Source: Dichotomocladium elegans (Eukaryota; Mucoromycota; Mucoromycetes; Mucorales; Lichtheimiaceae). From it: a DNA stretch of 64,000 bases. Made by a program: the position numbers and the translations under genes. Location: the NCBI GenBank assembly GCA_025716815.1, contig JAIXMN010000007.1:1443501-1507500 (forward strand). Direction: 5' to 3'. The notes below the pieces were generated by a model. The model did no database searches. It was not told where the DNA came from and saw only the letters and a list, made by a program, of their open reading frames with translations. Positions within the stretch are counted from its first letter, which is position 1, and each line of letters opens with the position of its first letter. Shown here piece by piece: positions 21,324 through 33,378 of the stretch.

Positions 21324-24300
21324 ATGTCCTTCAACAACGCTTCTGCTTCTCCCGCCTCTGGAGCCATCCAAGACGTCCATGTGGATCACAGCCAGAACGA
21401 TGGAGCGTTCCATGATCCCAACTCCCCGGCTCACACGGAGATTGACATGATCATCGACAGCGCAATGACGGCCGCGGGTATCTCCCCTTCCGCCCGTGCT
21501 GAAAAGGCGATCCAGACTCTCAACGCTCGTGCTGCTTGTTTGGCAGAGCAGTTGGCCTTAGGCGTCACACCGGAGGAACGTCAGGCCATCCACCAAGAGT
21601 TCGAGGCAATCACTCGCGACCTCCAGCTGTTAAACTCGGCCAGCCATTTGGTTTCGGCCAATGCAAGAACCAGCACATCTACTCAAGTTCGGGTGCCTGC
21701 AGACTTACCTGCACTTCAGTGGGCAGACAACATCCACGCCCCCAACAAGACCGTCTTCGGCAGTGTGGACGAGTGTTTGGACTCGTTTGAGGACGTGGTT
21801 GCCTCATGGCAATACGACGCCAATGACGTTTGGCCGCTATTTGTCCCACGCATGCTTTCACCTGAGCAACGCTACTGGTTTGGTGCAAATCTGAAGCCGT
21901 ACCCCCATCTTCCGTGGTCCAAGGTGCGAGCTATTATTATCTCTCGATATGGTGTTCAAGACACGGAACGCAAGGTGCAGAAGTTGCGCGAACTGCTTCG
22001 CATGCGCATGAACCGCAACGAATCGGTTGAACTTTTCACTGACCGGTTTAATCGGGTGCGTCGCGAGGCTGGTCTGGCAAATGACCTTACAACCACAACC
22101 ATCTTCATTGAGGCCTTGTTACCGGAATTGGCCAAACACGTCATGATCGGCCAAGTTAACGTTCCAGTGGAGATGCGCTCAACGATCGAGCAGGCCGCCG
22201 CTATGGCGCGCAGCCTCTATTCCAGTGTCGTGCTGTCAATGCACAGCAAGGAGTTAACCAACGAGCAACCGACACAAACCACTCGCGCTCCGTCACCTGG
22301 TTCCGTCGCCGCCCCAAAGAACAAAACAAAGGCCACGACGAAATTTTGCCGCCTGCATGGCAAAGGACGACATTCCACCAGTGATTGTCGACAACTGGCA
22401 GCTGGTGCCGTGCCCCGCTCACAAGGAAACTGGGTGTCAAAGCCGTCCACGTCGTCAGCTGTTGCATCTGCCGCTTCCGTCGCCGCGTCAACAATAACAA
22501 AGAGCGAAAGTGACAAGAATTGTTTCCGCTGTGGTGAGCCCGGTTGGACGCGCAGTCACAAGTGCCGCGTCAACCACTTGGCAATACGCTCAGCCACATT
22601 GGCAATGTCCGCTCCTGCTTCCGCTCCTGCCTCTGTTTCTCGTGTCCCCGCTACCGCTTCTGGAAGCGTAGTGGCTGTTCCAGTGGGTGCAGTTCCCGCT
22701 GCTGTTCCAGCTGGCCTTGCGCCTGCTGCTGTCCCTATGGAGACCGATATCTCCATGGCTGACGTGTCTGCGTCGTTGAACCAGGCATGTGCTGACTGTA
22801 AGTCATTATCTGCTTTGCAACAGTACTCTCTACAGAGGACTAACACGTATTACGTACCTATCACTTTACAGGAGACTGATTTATGGGCATTTGTGGACTC
22901 TGGTGCCACGTTCAGCGCCATCTCTCCTTCGCTGGCCACACAGCTGGGCATCCAAGTTTCCACTGTTTCTGGAACGATCGGATTAGCTCACCCTGGTCAT
23001 AGCATTAATAGAATTGGTACCACGTCTGCAATAAAAGTCCTTCATAACGGAATTACTGTTTTGCACTCTTTTGAAGTTATGACACTTAATTGTGCAGCCG
23101 ATGTTTCCATTGGCACTGATCTCATGCCACTTATTGGTATATTTCTTGGAGGTCTCGCCCATTGCTGGCATCGCTCCACTTTACCCTCTCCTTCTGAGGA
23201 CATTGATTTGCCTACGCCAAATGATTCTCCGGCTGGCACACCTGAGGAGCATTCTCGCTTCTTGGCTGACATTGAACCATTTCTTCAGGAAAACGCATCC
23301 ATTCCGCCGTCTTCATTTTGTACTATTCCGGAATCTGTTGTTTATTTGCATACTCCTGCTGGCAAAGTCGTGAGCCGCCGACAATATCCATTAGCTGACA
23401 AGCTGATTCCTCTTCTGCAGGAACACATTGACAATTGGCTTGCTGATGGGATCATTCGTCCTGCTCCCGCTGGTTCTGGTTGGAATAGCCCCATGACTTT
23501 CGCTCCTAAGAAGGATTCCCAGGGAAACCCGACTGCATTTCGTCCCTGTCTGGATCCACGCTTGATCAATAACTTGCTTCCTGATAGCAGTTATCCTGTT
23601 CCACTCATTCGATCGATTTTCCAACGAATGAAGGGTGCTACGGTGTTCACAACTCTGGATTTGAAGAGCGCATTTCATCGCTTCAAGATTCATGAGGAGC
23701 ATCAGCACAAAACCACCTTCACATTCAAGGATCGACAGTACTGTTTTGTTGGCGCACCTTTTGGTCTCAAGTTTCTTTCGAGCCAATTTCAGCGTGTAAT
23801 GCACATTGTTTTCGACAACATGCCCAACGCAGTCACTTACATCGATGACATTATTATCTTTTCGAACAATTTATCTGACCACGTGTTGCACGTGCAGGAG
23901 GCTATCAGACGTCTCTCAGAGGTTAACTTGGTTCTCAATCCGGAAAAATTGCATTTGGCACAATCCGCCGTTTATTTATTGGGCTTTTGTGTAAGTGCCA
24001 AGGGTGTCACTTTGGACCCTCGGAAAATTTGCAATGTGGACCAGATCCCTGTGCCCACGACAGGCCATGACATCCAGAAATTTTTGGGCCTCGTCAATTA
24101 CTTCCGCGATCACATTCCAAACATTGCCGTCCTCACTTCTCCTTTGGACCGTCTACGCAACGCTAAACAGCTTTCAGGGTTATGGACACAACACCATCTT
24201 CATGCATTTAATGCTATCAAGGCTGCTCTCCATGCTGCTCCTGTGTTGAGCTATCCGGATGAGAATTTGCCCTACCATGTTGCCACAGATGCTTCTGACA

Positions 24301-25485
24301 CTGGCATAGGTTGCTGTCTTTATCAAATCCAGAACAATCAGTACCGTTATATTGGTTTTATGGCGCGTGCTCTGAACAAAGCTGAACGTTCTTATTCCAC
24401 TACGAAACGTGAGCTTCTCGCTGTTGTATATGCTCTTAAGAAGTTTCACTCGTTTTTGTGGGGCAACAAATTCACTCTTTACACCGACCATCGTGCTCTA
24501 ACGTTTCTGCACACTCAACCAATTGCCAATCCGATGATGGTGAACTGGTTCGACACGTTGTGTGATTACAACTTTCAGGTTGTTCATATTCCTGGCATCA
24601 CCAACATTCTTCCGGATACTCTCAGTCGCCTCTTCTCTCCGAAGAAGCTGGTGGGGGGTAATATCTCCGAAACCATTGGTCGCACCCCTACTTTGGGCAG
24701 TTTAAAACCTGTATGCCCTACAAGCAATGCTGAACTGCTTCTTCAGCGTTCTGCTTCTGCTACGCCTTTGGACTTCATGACGCCTCCTGAGGAAGAACGT
24801 CCCATATTACTAGAAAAGGCTCATCTCAATGGTCACTTTGGTGCTGATACAATTGTGACTGAGTTGCACAAAGAAGGTATACATTGGACTAACTTGAAGA
24901 GAGATGCTCTCAATACCATTGCCAAGTGTCAAGCGTGCCAACGCTACAACATCGGCAAACACGGTTACCACCCTTTACGCAACATTACTGCAGACAAGCC
25001 AGGTGATCACTGGGCTATTGATCTGTGCGAGTTTAACGCCACTTCTCCATCTGGCAATAATTATGTTTTGGTCATGGTAGACGTCTTCTCGAGATTCTGC
25101 ATTCTTCGAGCTATACCTGACAAATCGGCTCTTTCAATCGCTAAACAACTCATCCACGTCTTTTGTGACTATGGCTTTCCGAAGATCTTACAGTCAGACA
25201 ATGGTACAGAGTTTGTAAACGAATTAGTACGCCTTGTGGTGGAACATTCCGGAATTGACCATCGTCTTGTCACACCCTATAATCCGCGTGCCAATGGTTT
25301 GGCTGAGCGTTGGGTACAAACGGCTAAAGCAACAGTCATCAAGAGGTTAGAAGGAAAAACAGAGGATTGGGATATGTATCTTCCCAGTGCACAATTAGCT
25401 ATCAACAGCAAACACACATCGCTGCACGACTCTCGTCCTTTCTCTCTCATGTTCGCTCGACAGCCTAATCTCTGGCAGGACTACT
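21324..25485 (+). CDS. Gag-Pol polyprotein of chromovirus A1 (C-terminally truncated)
   Basis: One uninterrupted frame from ATG 21324. The Gag capsid-like region (residues ~100-330) is followed by a zinc knuckle CFRCGEPGWTRSHKC with CX2CX8HXC spacing. The protease is marked by FVDSGATFSAISPS, reverse transcriptase by TYIDDIIIFS, RNase H by VATDASDTGIGCCL, and integrase by an HHCC finger (HFGADTIVTELHKEGIHW, CQACQRY) and the DDE residues in WAIDLCEF, QSDNGTEFVNE and NGLAERWVQ. Gag and Pol share one frame with no stop, as in Tf1/sushi-like elements. The reading frame runs on to 25580 but the last ~32 codons come from the adjacent LTR, so the integrase tail and chromodomain are missing. The element encodes no complete integrase. 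Confidence 0.92.
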
Positions 25486-26135
25486 GTCAGAATATAACTG
25501 GGGGTAGTCTAGATAACAGGACTTGCGCTCGGACAGAGGACAGGATAAGAGGAAGGCACGGACTAGGAACTGGAAGATAGCGGTAATGCTGGTAATGGAA
25601 TAAAGTGGAAAGATCAGGAAGCTATTCTAAAATCAACGCTAGTACTACTAACCAGAAGTATGCCAGATGGCAGATCAAAACAAGACAAGAAGAGAACAGG
25701 AAGCAAGTCAAGAGCTAGACTAAAGGGGTGGGTGTTAGGTACTTTCCATTACGCAGCATACACCAAGTCGGATAACTACCAGGAACAAGGCAGAGCCGGA
25801 GAGGCGCGACAAGACGGATCAGATACTTCGGGATAAGAGCAGAAACGGTTTACAGGACAGGACCGAGGCTTGACCAGGACAAGGTAAGTGGTTCTTGGTA
25901 ATTGTGACAATAATCTGATGATATTTATTAGGACAAACTATGGCAGTATTTATACTAGTTATGATGTGTAGGACCAGAGTTCAGATAGCCTTGGACGTTG
26001 AGATACTGACTGGAAATTAATAAATGCAGTCGATAGATTGGGGAATTGGCCGGGAAGCAAATTAATGCAATGAGGGTGTCCATTGCATGAATGAAAATGC
26101 ACGACCCTAAATTGATTCCCATTTTGGTCATGACA
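25486..26135 (-). mobile_element. 650-bp LTR (family C) at the A1/B junction
   Basis: The segment runs from TGTCAGAATA to TCATGACA, with inverted TGTCA/TGACA ends. On the minus strand it has TATAAATACTGCC and AATAAATATC, so it is a minus-oriented LTR. It shares GGAAAGYACCTAACACCC and GTCC-rich tracts with LTR D (29177-29602). Its flanks (ACTAC left, GGAAC right) do not match. Both neighbours are truncated exactly at its edges: A1 inside integrase, B at the RNase H/integrase border. Confidence 0.65.
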
Positions 26136-27973
26136 GGAACAGACGAGAAAGAGCGTCAGGCAACACGTTAAGTACACCAGGACGATGCACAACCGTGAAA
26201 TTGTAATCGCAAATGGCATCTAACCATTGGACCATCATAGGATTAGCAATGGGTTGCGTGTGTAAATAGACGAGGGCTTTGTGGTCCGTGTATAATGTGA
26301 ATGGACAACCCCACAAGAACTGGTGAAATTTCTTGAATGCATACACAACGGCCAGCAACTCTCGCTTCGTGACAGAATAGTTGCGCTCTGATGGCGACAA
26401 CGCGCGCGCAACAAAACCAATGTAGCATGTTCGATTTCCACGCGTTTGGTACAAGACAGCACCAATACCACTATTTGAGGCGTCAGTTGCGACTTCAAAA
26501 GGTAAACTCAAATCTGGGAGACTGAGAACAGGTGCACTTTGTAATAATTTTTTGATGGCTTCAAAATGACGGAGGTGTGATGGTGTCCATAGATCTTTCA
26601 ATGATCCAGCATTACGTAGGCTATTCAGCGGTGCCGTCAACTGAGAGATTTTGGGTAGATGGTCGCTGAAATAATTAACTAAGCCCAGAAATCTTTGGAT
26701 GTCTTTACCCGATTGGGGAATGGGCCATGTCATAACATTGGACACTTTCCGGGGATCCACCGAGACTCCTCGGGCACTAACACAGAAGCCAAGTAGGTAG
26801 ACTGACTGCTGTGCAAAATGGCATTTGTCTGGGTTGAGAATCAAGTTGACCTTTGTGAGACGCTCTATAGCATCTAACACATGTCCACGATGTTCTTCCA
26901 TGGAGTTTGAGAACACAACAATGTCATCAACAAAAGCAGTGACATAACGAACATCCCGGAACAACAGGTTGATAACCCGTTGAAATTTAGATGATATGGG
27001 TTTAAGTCCGAACGGACAACCTTTGAACATATACTGTATATCGTTGAAAGTGAAGGTAGTCTTATGTTGATGTGGTTCATAAATCTTGAAACGGTGAAAC
27101 GCATTCTTCAAATCCAATGTGGTAAACACACGAGCACCGCGCATTTTCAAGAACACATCCTTGATCAGAGGAAGCGGGAACCGATCATCAGGTAGTAAAT
27201 TGTTGATATGCCGAGGGTCCAGGCATGGTCTACGATCACCAGTATAATTGCCTTGAGCATCTTTCTTTGGGGCGAAAGTAAGAGGACTATTCCATCCATT
27301 GTTACGTGGAGCCAAAGTGATAATATTATCTGCTAACCACTTGTCAATCTGTTTCTGCAACACGTCATGCAAAGCATATGGCAACGGATACTGCCTTCTA
27401 TGTGCAACCTTATTAGGGGGAGTGTCTAAATAAATAATTGACTCAGGCATTGTACAGAAAGATGACATAGGAATGTTTCCATTACGTTCCATAGCAGGAC
27501 GAATTAAATCCATGAACTGCCTGTGCTCAGTCGTCGTGCCAGCTGGAGACGCATTGGGTTCTTCTTCAGCAACAATTGGATCAATTGCTTTTTGCGTATT
27601 GGGACGAATCCAACCTGTTGCCATACCTCCAACAAACAAACCAATGTGCTGCCATATGTCAATGCCCAAGATAAGGCCAGTTTCATCCTCTACATCCATG
27701 ACCTCAAACTCATGTTGCACTGATTTCCCATTGTGAATGATGTTAAGGTTAACGATGCCAATACGAGCAACCGTTTCCTTTTTGACTGCTAGTTTTATTT
27801 CACCCTCGGCAGGTTGAATAGACCACTTGAAAGAGGCGCACAAAGAGGGGCTAACTGCGGATATCGTCGCAGCACTGTCAACCAAGGCAAACAACTCCTG
27901 ATCATTCACAATAACAGGAACATGGTAAGTCTTCGCTTGAACTGAGTTGGTAGTACCCATGGCAAGCAACTTA
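26136..27973 (-). pseudogene. Element B protease-RT-RNase H
   Basis: The frame is open from about 27969 to the LTR C edge. It shows the protease region with DSAATISAVSPSL (the usual DSGA/DTGA Gly is Ala here), then RT with FTTLDLKNAFHRFKI and the active-site FVDDIVVFSN, then RNase H with EVATDASNSGIGAVL, and it ends at LPDALSRLF. Integrase is absent. The upstream start of this part was originally continuous with Gag: the MITE at 27974-28339 sits between LSQQC of Gag and the LLAMGTTNS start of this frame. Nonfunctional because it lacks integrase and has a disrupted Gag. Confidence 0.85.
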
Positions 27974-28339
27974 CAGGATTTTCAACAAGAAGTTTGCCAC
28001 AAAATTTAGTTGTTCGTATAGACCGTCTAGGTTTTTCGTTTTTTTTCGCTTCAAATTCGAATACAAATTTTGGTATTTCGTTGCTACCCTTTTGTCAAAT
28101 TTAAAGGCAATAGCAGCAAGAACATGTCAACCAAGGCTATATGTGAGTCTTCCTTCTCCTCCTTTTACACCAGAATAATTTTGGGAGGCCAACCATTTAT
28201 GTTTCATTCTAATTTCAAAGGAAGAAGAGAAACGAAATACTAAAAATGGTATTCGAATTTGAAGCAAAAAAAAAAGAAAAACCTAGACGGTCTATACGAA
28301 CAACTAAATTTTGTGGCAAACTTCTTCTTGAAAATCCTG
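27974..28339 (+). mobile_element. 366-bp MITE, copy 1
   Basis: CAGGATTTTCAA...TTGAAAATCCTG with TIRs of roughly 105 bp and a TA duplication on both sides (27972-27973, 28340-28341). It is inserted in element B. It has the same length as copy 2 and reconstructed copy 4. TA target and CAGG ends point to a Tc1/mariner-type transposase as the mobilising enzyme; the MITE itself codes for nothing. Confidence 0.93.
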
Positions 28340-28341
28340 TA

Positions 28342-30119
28342 CATTGCTGACTGAGGTTGTTAAGCTCAGCATCGATGTCTTGCATATGGACATCATGCTC
28401 CATTGGCACTGCAAATCAGCAAGAGCATCTCGTCGACACCCAATAGCTCTTATCAACTTGCCATCGGGGTGCGATATCGTTTGAGTGCTGACGGATAATG
28501 CGCTCGTGTTGGGCGCCGAAGACGAACCAAAGGCCAGGATTACAGCACCAGATGCCGAAGCGACTGGAGCAACACGAGCAGAAGATGACACAGCCGAAGC
28601 GTTGAAACCTGACTTCTTAGGTTTCACCACACGGACCGAGAACGGCGGACCACTCTAGTTTCCTGAGGCTTGATGACGCGAGCCTCTCACCTCCTTGCGC
28701 TTATCTGCGCATATGTGTCCTGGCTTCCAGTTAGGAGCCTGGCACCGATAGCATGCAGTTCTATCGAATTTGCGCTTTTCCTTGTGTTCCCCACGGGGGC
28801 CAGGCGAGCGCGACGCCGAACGACCGAGTGGTGGGAGAATCGGGACGAGCAGGACATGGAGTCACCACCAGAAGAACGTTCACTAACCCCGAATAGAGCC
28901 GTAGGCTCAAAATAGGTGCGAGCAATAGCAGCTACTTGTACTGCTGTTGCTCTCTCCTCCAAGGGCACACGCATCAACTTTGCAATTACCTTCTTATTCA
29001 TGCTACCTGGAAAAGAGCCCACTAAGATAGCAGCTACCACCGTCCATCTTGGAAACCTGCCCGCATGCACAGGTCCTGGAACCGGGCAATATGCTCGTCA
29101 TATGTTACCCCTTGCTCAACCGGAGTTTGACGAGTTCGTCAGCAGCCAAAACACGTCGGTCTTCGTCCAACGCACCTGTAATGGTTTGGGAGCTGGATTG
29201 AGACAGGACAAGAAGGGTGTTAGGTGCTTTCCAACAAGACAAGACAAGACAGGACAAGACCAATAGGACAGGACAGGACAGGACAGGACAGGACCGAAGC
29301 ACAGAGGCCAAGAGAAGAGTTGAACCAGAAGGAATCGTATGGAAACGAAGAAACAAGATAACTGATTGCTCTTTACTATTGATATTACTTTGGCTATATA
29401 TATATAGGTATGTGCGTATGACTATGGTGAAGAAAGTATTGATGACAATAATTACGATAAGGAGATTTGGATGTCTAGCTATGGGCTTCGCTGACGATCG
29501 ATATAGGAGATTTAGTGGGAAACCGATCAAGGGTCATGATAGTGGACTTCGTTGACGATCGATATAGGAGTTTGGCTGCATACACGATTGATGACCATTA
29601 CAGCACCATACTGCTTCAGAATTACTAGACGCACTATCGACCATGAAACTCACGGCAGTTGCGCAGGAGTACTCATGTACCACGTGTGCTGACGAGGCGT
29701 GATGCACAAAGGCAACAAGCGAAACCAGTCAAGATCGACGTCAAGGTTGTGGGCTTCAACAACCATTTGAAACTCATAAGAGCTGATTCCACGTCCAGTT
29801 GGACGGGACGCTTGGGATCAACCACCAAGTCTGGCCACTGGAAATAAGGAAGACCAGTCGGAATGCCTGAGGAGTTCGATACTCCATTACGAGGCGAGAC
29901 CGACAATTCCAAATGAATGGTTCCAGGGGGAGCATGGCACGCATAGCGCACCGCTAACTCCTTCAAAACAGCCATTCTGCTGAAGTTCGCCTCCTCTCTT
30001 CTTGCTTCATCGTGTTTCGCCAAGACCAACAGTTCCTGCGCCTGGACAAAGAGTTGGTTCACCGAAAGTGACGCGAAGTCATTGGTGATGGCATTGGTGT
30101 TGGCGATGGTGGCAGACAT
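28342..30119 (-). pseudogene. Element B Gag, broken by solo LTR D
   Basis: On the minus strand Gag begins at ATG 30119 (MSATIANTNAITND). It continues in a shifted frame (FQMVVEAHNLDVDLDWFRLL), meets an in-frame TGA after STPAQLP, and resumes after LTR D as GALDEDRRVLAADELVKLRL. A zinc knuckle CYRCQAPNWKPGHIC with CX2CX8HXC spacing, as in element A, lies near 28710-28755. It is followed by an Ala/Ser-rich linker and PMEHDVHMQDIDAELNNL. At least one nonsense change and two frameshifts are visible. Confidence 0.75.
29177..29602 (-). mobile_element. Solo LTR D with (GGACA)n tract
   Basis: 426 bp with ends TGTAATGG and CCATTACA and a perfect GCACC target duplication (29172-29176, 29603-29607). 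Removing it rejoins Gag of element B in frame (LKQYG|ALDEDRR). It contains a GGACA pentamer array near 29265-29295, a TATATATATATA box on the minus strand, and a duplicated GACGATCGATATAGGAG motif. Confidence 0.93.
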
Positions 30120-30130
30120 GGTAAGAGAAT

Positions 30131-30137
30131 TCACTTA
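30131..30137 (-). promoter_or_regulatory. Putative self-priming site of element B
   Basis: On the minus strand TAAGTGA here is complementary to TCACTTA inside the adjacent LTR (30163-30169). The spacing and flanking sequence mirror the A-family pair TTCTGTGA/TCACAGAA. A self-primed reverse transcription start, as in Tf1/sushi elements, is inferred. Confidence 0.45.
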
Positions 30138-30142
30138 AAAAA

Positions 30143-30291
30143 TGTTTTATCACGAGCGGAAGTAAGTGAGACTGGATAAAGGTGCTCTTTATTGTACCAT
30201 GAGCTGCCTCGCTATAACAAATTGGTAAGCGGTGTTTCACGAGCTACTAAGAAGGTCATGTGATCTCCGCTCTAGAGTGATAACCACAACA
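30143..30291 (-). repeat. 5' LTR of element B
   Basis: 149 bp on the minus strand from TGTTGTGGTT to GATAAAACA, containing CAATAAAGAGC and AGTCTCACTTA. It is followed inward by TTTTTTAAGTGAATTCTC, parallel to the T-run plus CTGTGAATTCTC after the A-family LTR. No second copy of this LTR is in the window. Confidence 0.65.
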
Positions 30292-30355
30292 GTATGTAGA
30301 AAGGATTGAATGAATTGCAGTTTACTTACTGGAATGTTAAAAAGCGGATCAAGTA

Positions 30356-31510
30356 ATGACAGAAGTCGGAAGCCAGCAAGTTTCGTCCAATGTACCTCCA
30401 CCAATTGCTCATGTCGCTGGTACTGGTGCTTCTAATGCTCGTACACAATCTCGCACGACCAAACCTGTCGCCAATTCTAGAGGCAAAGTGTACAAACGCG
30501 GTAAAAAGATAGGATATAAGGTGTGGAGCGAAGACCTCGTAAAGACCGCGATCGAAAACCATGTGATATATGGTATGACGATGGCCGCCGCTGCCGATAC
30601 CATCCATATGCCAATCTCAACATTTCAGGGGTACTATCGGCGCTTCAAAGCGTCGCAAGGAATTACTGTGATGCCAAGACGACGAGGACCTGCGCGGGCG
30701 GATGAGTTTGACCATGTTCAGACCCGCTTTCTGCTGGATTTTGTCGATGATCATCCAGAATGCACTGTGGAGGACATCTTGGCGGCACAGGCCGACCAGC
30801 AGATTGAGGGGGTTTCTCGAGCACAAGAGTGCACAAATGGCTTGCGAAGAATGCGCGCATTACCTTTCGCCGTGGTCATAGTTTTGCGGTAACTCCAAAT
30901 GTTGACGAAAACAAGCACCTGGAGGGAATTTTCTTCCAGTTGTCGTCAAGGGAAAACTTCAAACCTGATGACAACGTTATCTTTATTGGTGAAACCTACT
31001 TCGATGCTAACGTGCGCCGCCAATATCCCGCATTGTCCAAGCAGTCGCCATCCCGGACAAACGTCCAATATAAGCCTGTTCCTCTTGTTTGTGTTTTGGT
31101 CGCCTTTTCCTGTGCTGGAATAATCACCCACTCAATGAAGCACTACTCCGGGTTCACAAGCGCTGAAGAACTTTCTGCTTTCGTCGACGACGTACTTGGC
31201 GAGTTAACCACGAGAGAGCAGAAGAGCTGGCATGTCGGCTTCGATTTCCTGCCGGAGCACGTTGCAGGACCAGTTTTCGCAAAGATCAGGGAAGAAGGGT
31301 TTACCCCTTTTTCCTTTCCAAGTGCAGATGTGCCTTGGAATGCAGCCGAGTACTTGTTCCAAGATCTTCCCCATCTTTGCGACCGTAAGCGACTGGACGT
31401 GGGAAAAAGGAGAGACTATGCTGAGTTGGATGGCCACAGCTTTGGCAAAAGTCACTGCAGAGAAGTGCGAAGGATATATTTTCCGTGCATTCCCAACTTT
31501 GCACGATGCA
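30356..31510 (+). pseudogene. Degenerate DDE transposase with lost catalytic residues
   Basis: The N-terminal frame (30356-30892) carries an HTH-like region (MTMAAAADTIHMPISTFQGY) and RFLLDFVDDHPECTVEDILA. A one-base loss near 30826 moves the protein to the next frame (VHKWLAKNARITFRRGHSFA), which stays open to 31716. The layout matches Tc1/mariner-related transposases, but the catalytic blocks are changed. FIDE-type is NVIFIGETYF (Asp to Gly), the second block reads WHVGFDFLPEHV in place of the usual D-N-A-P-x-H, and the third reads PSADVPWNAAEYLF in place of PPYSPxLNPIE. Catalysis is not expected. No TIRs were found. Confidence 0.6.
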
Positions 31511-31719
31511 TAATAAAACTACCTTCATATGTTTTGATTGCCACGATATTCGCTTTATATCCTTCGCCACTGTGTTCTAGAATTATTTCTGAAAGGTTCC
31601 ATATATATGATTTCTTTAGTGTTACAGTATGGAGAATGCTTACATCATGCACTAAATGTAAGGAATGCAATGGTCTGCTTATGAATGTTAGCTTGCGCGA
31701 TCGTTCATTTACTTGATAG

Positions 31720-33000
31720 AGTTGACAAAAGTTTACTTTCCGTTTTTCAAGTTCTCATAGACAAGCTATACAGAATGCTGTCCTCCGAGAAGCAGCTGAC
31801 GAATTGCAGTTCAAAAGTGATCTTGTTTTCAACTAATTGTTCTAGCCTACCAGTAGTAATCGATTCTTGCCGTTATCGCAATTGAAGCACAGAAGAGAGC
31901 AGGAATGTTAAACTCCATATCAGCGTAATCAAAAGTAAAATAAAATAAAAAGGCTCAACAAACCCGCGATCTCTCCTTTATTTGTGTCGTGAAGTAGAAG
32001 AGCAGTCGTAAATAATTTTTGCAGGCGCCTGGCTCTATGAAGCTCAACGATCATAGCTTTGTTAACGAAATCTTTAGCTCTATGACATGCTGCTAGCCAA
32101 TCAAACACCAGGTATATACCATCACAGATGCGTGGCAAGAGCGTAGGTTTCTTACAATGACTTCTCGTTAGTCCTTGCCTTTCACGAACACTTTGTTCCG
32201 CAGTTCTGCTTTTATAGTCTTACCCATATAGGCATAGCACTATGTAAAGGACAATATCAAATGCTGGCCTTACATTTGGAGCCAGACATTAGCCGCAGCT
32301 TGAGTTTGTTGCTGACAACGGAAATATCCTGTCCACATCAGGACTTCTAATTGTAAAAGACAAAGACGCACAAACGTGTCGAAAGAACCTGCAAATAGAG
32401 TGGCAGCACGGGTCTTATGTGAGAGAGCTCGAAGAAGTTGACGTTGTTCCTTTTCCTCCTCGCAATAATTCGGGTTTAATTAAGAGTAAGATGGGCTCTT
32501 TTTTTGCACATGTTCAAAAGTGTAAGGGGAGGAAAGGCACGTCGATATTTCGACAACTGCAGCGCGCCCTTTTTATTTTCCTACTCTATCGTTCGCTCCG
32601 TTTGATTTTAAGCTTGAAAAGCTTTCCAGCAGCCCCTTCGTTCGCCTTCCCATTGGTGTCGTCCACCCACCTTTATGCTCACACTGCAATGGACTGGTCA
32701 ACAGACATCTTTCCGGTCTAGCTGCACAGAAATGGCGACGGATGACAAGGAAAGAATAGCGGATGCCGAGTCTGGTGCATTTCAGTAATTGCTCGTTGCC
32801 CAGCGTTCACCATTTTGCTCTTAATCATGCAAATGCGCGAGTTATGTGTGCAAAGATAGATTGCGAAATATGTAGGGATGCTATATGAACAAAATAAAAG
32901 TGCGTTCCAACAATGATTTTGCAGTAACCAAATGGGATTACTGAAACCAATCACTTACACTAATTGCGCGATTATCTTTGTCAACCAAATCCATAAAAAC
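31720..33000. other. AT-rich region without a supportable gene
   Basis: Several short frames exist, but none has domains, splice structure or composition that supports coding. I see no tRNA, LTR ends or clear terminal repeats. Confidence 0.5.
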
Positions 33001-33059
33001 GAATTGTCTTGGCGATAAAATAATATTTCAATTTCGAACAACCTCTCTGTGGCATCGAC

Positions 33060-33289
33060 CTTCGAAATGATGGCGAACAACTAAGCTGGGGAAGACGAAT
33101 TGAACAGAAAAAAAAACGAAAAACCTCGTCCATTTTTTACGAATTCAACTGCCGCTGGCGGCCAAATTCGGCGCTGCAGGTTGCCAACAACCGAAGCTTC
33201 TATGCCCAATTCCCTTTCAACAATGGCCGACTAAAAAACACGGTGACGAACAACTAATCCTTAAGGCAAAATTCTTCTTGAAAATCCTG
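33060..33289 (+). repeat. Diverged MITE remnant (right end)
   Basis: The sequence ends CTTCTTGAAAATCCTG followed by TA and has an inner CGAAAAACCT stretch, as in the 366-bp MITE, but the body is different and no matching left end is visible. The TA at 33290-33291 abuts LINE F1 exactly at a site that reads ATGTAGAAGG in LINE F2 (about 39030), so it entered the LINE at a TA. Confidence 0.6.
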
Positions 33290-33378
33290 TAGAAGGAGTG
33301 TATGTTAGGATGTTTTCAATACGATGCCGTTGTAAGCCATTGGCATTCCAAATAGTAATAGTTATGTTTTATAACATA

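Larger units (their letters stand above)
20904..25485 (+). mobile_element. Ty3/Gypsy chromovirus A1, 3' truncated
   Basis: The element starts with a 383-bp LTR inside the Harbinger transposase and continues with one gag-pol frame. It lacks the integrase C-terminus, chromodomain and 3' LTR that copy A2 has. The break at 25485/25486 is exactly where LTR C begins (TGTCAG), in the middle of the codon run after NLWQDY. Internal sequence is about 98% like A2 by eye. Confidence 0.9.
26136..30291 (-). mobile_element. Ty3/Gypsy element B (degenerate, lacks integrase)
   Basis: A minus-oriented relative of A. The order on the minus strand is a 149-bp LTR (30291-30143), gag from ATG 30119, zinc knuckle, protease, RT and RNase H, then a break at LTR C. 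No integrase or 3' LTR is seen. It is interrupted by solo LTR D and a MITE, and gag has an in-frame TGA and frameshifts. Confidence 0.85.

Noticed and set aside
23391..23804. Minus-strand ORFs opposite Gypsy A1 pol and the same in A2
   Set aside because: Mirror frames of RT coding sequence.
29261..29300. Short tandem GGACA array, considered as CRISPR-like or regulatory
   Set aside because: Perfect 5-bp units without spacers; simple repeat within LTR D of a eukaryotic genome.
30292..30355. Possible TIR of the DDE transposase upstream of 30356
   Set aside because: No matching inverted copy found downstream of 31716.
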